A model generated the notes under the pieces. The model searched no databases. It was not told the origin of the DNA and saw nothing but the letters and a program-made list of their open reading frames with translations. A program made the translations under genes and the position numbers. From Aromatoleum evansii (GTDB lineage: Bacteria; Pseudomonadota; Gammaproteobacteria; Burkholderiales; Rhodocyclaceae), in assembly GCF_012910805.1 (NCBI RefSeq), contig NZ_WTVK01000027.1, positions 1 through 64,000 on the forward strand: a stretch of DNA of 64,000 nt, read 5' to 3'. Position 1 is the first letter of the stretch, and each line of letters starts with the position of its first letter. Positions 63,479 to 64,000 of this stretch are shown piece after piece.

Positions 63479-64000
63479 ATGCAAATGGCCACCGAATTTT
63501 CCTGCGACCTTAGAGAGTTGAAACGTGTTCATCGTGCTTTGCGCACACTGAGCGCGAGCAATCGCGCACTGTTGCGAGCGGAATGTGAGGAATCTCTCTT
63601 TCACGAGTTTTGCCGTGTCGCAGTGGAGGAGGGAGGGTACAGACTGGCATGGGTTACTCAAGCGGAGCACGACGAGACCAAGACCGTACGACCGGTTGCT
63701 AGCGCTGGCGTGAATGACGGCTATCTTGAATCGATTCAGCTTTCATGGGCAGACACACCGTTGGGACAAGGTCCAACCGGGACGGCGATTCGCACCGGTA
63801 AGCCATCGGTGATTCAGAACATTCAGACCGATCCTCGCGAGGCACCTTGGTTTGAAGTTGGCGTTGCACACGGCTTCGCGTCCTTCATCGCTTTGCCGCT
63901 GCTTGTCGAGGGAAGCATTATCGGAGCGATTACCATTGCGGCTCCCGAACCTGATGCATTCGGCGCCGATGAGGTTGCACTGCTAAGCGAGACGGCGGAC
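63479..64000 (+). CDS. GAF-domain sensor protein, cut by right edge
   Basis: From the ATG at 63479 the frame is open to the window end (174 codons). A short coiled coil (RELKRVHRALRTLSASNRAL) leads to a GAF domain: EFCRVAVEEGGYRLAWVTQA, LGQGPTGTAIRTGKPSVIQN, DPREAPWFEVGVAHGFASFI and ALPLLVEGSIIGAITIAAPE. This is the N-terminal module of many diguanylate cyclases, phosphodiesterases and hybrid kinases; which output follows cannot be seen. Confidence 0.85.
   Translation, partial: MQMATEFSCDLRELKRVHRALRTLSASNRALLRAECEESLFHEFCRVAVEEGGYRLAWVTQAEHDETKTVRPVASAGVNDGYLESIQLSWADTPLGQGPTGTAIRTGKPSVIQNIQTDPREAPWFEVGVAHGFASFIALPLLVEGSIIGAITIAAPEPDAFGADEVALLSETAD

Overview
The window is high-GC, dense, proteobacterial DNA. 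Gene content (an MPF_G-type conjugation module, a Dgc/Etf demethylase operon, a PQQ alcohol dehydrogenase cluster) and protein style suggest a betaproteobacterium, probably of the Azoarcus/Aromatoleum/Thauera group. That placement is inference; there is no rRNA or other phylogenetic marker here.

Region 1 (1-33.6 kb) is most of an integrative and conjugative element (ICE) of the PFGI-1/ICEclc/SPI-7 class, or a plasmid built from one. A long leftward block (24.5 kb down to about 0.7 kb) encodes the mating apparatus: PilL-like protein, TIGR03759, lytic transglycosylase, TraD coupling ATPase, TIGR03747, RAQPRD protein, TIGR03758, TIGR03745, TIGR03750, TIGR03746, TIGR03749, TIGR03752, the TIGR03751 lipoprotein, TraC ATPase, TIGR03755 and TraG. 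A second leftward block follows with a DsbC-like protein, TIGR03757, TIGR03756, TIGR03765, secreted proteins, a transglycosylase-like membrane protein, a stand-alone zinc-ribbon protein, RadC and a helix-turn-helix protein cut by the left edge. A rightward block (25.2-33.6 kb) carries the MobH-type relaxase TraI, ParA, ParB, a DUF2857 protein, a winged-helix protein, TIGR03761, a DUF3158-like protein and a single-strand binding protein. The likely origin-of-transfer region is the roughly 0.6 kb gap between the two divergent blocks. No integrase lies between traI and parA.

Region 2 (33.6-40.4 kb) is a graveyard of insertion sequences. It contains relics of IS3-family transposases, one terminally complete IS3-family copy inserted in another (perfect 26-bp inverted repeats, 3-bp target duplication), a deleted IS66 transposase and a multiply frameshifted IS21 istA/istB pair. 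A stray RidA-family gene sits in the middle of it.

Region 3 (40.4-52.7 kb) is visibly more AT-rich than its surroundings and looks acquired. A collinear set encodes a periplasmic PQQ/haem c alcohol dehydrogenase, an NAD(P) aldehyde dehydrogenase, DUF1329 and DUF1302 envelope proteins, an RND/MMPL transporter and a YCF48-like beta-propeller. I read it as uptake plus oxidation of a hydrophobic alcohol; the substrate cannot be told from sequence. A GATase1/AraC-type regulator on the opposite strand follows it.

Region 4 (53.5-61.2 kb) returns to high GC. It is an operon for oxidative N-demethylation of the dimethylglycine type: dipeptidase-like protein, DUF5943-like protein, DgcA, DgcB, EtfA and EtfB. 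Electrons from the DgcA flavin would pass through DgcB and the dedicated ETF. The neighbouring GATase1/AraC regulator is of the family that controls betaine catabolism in Pseudomonas. Region 5 (61.4-64 kb) holds a NarL-type two-component pair and the start of a GAF-domain sensor cut by the right edge. No tRNA, rRNA or CRISPR array was seen.
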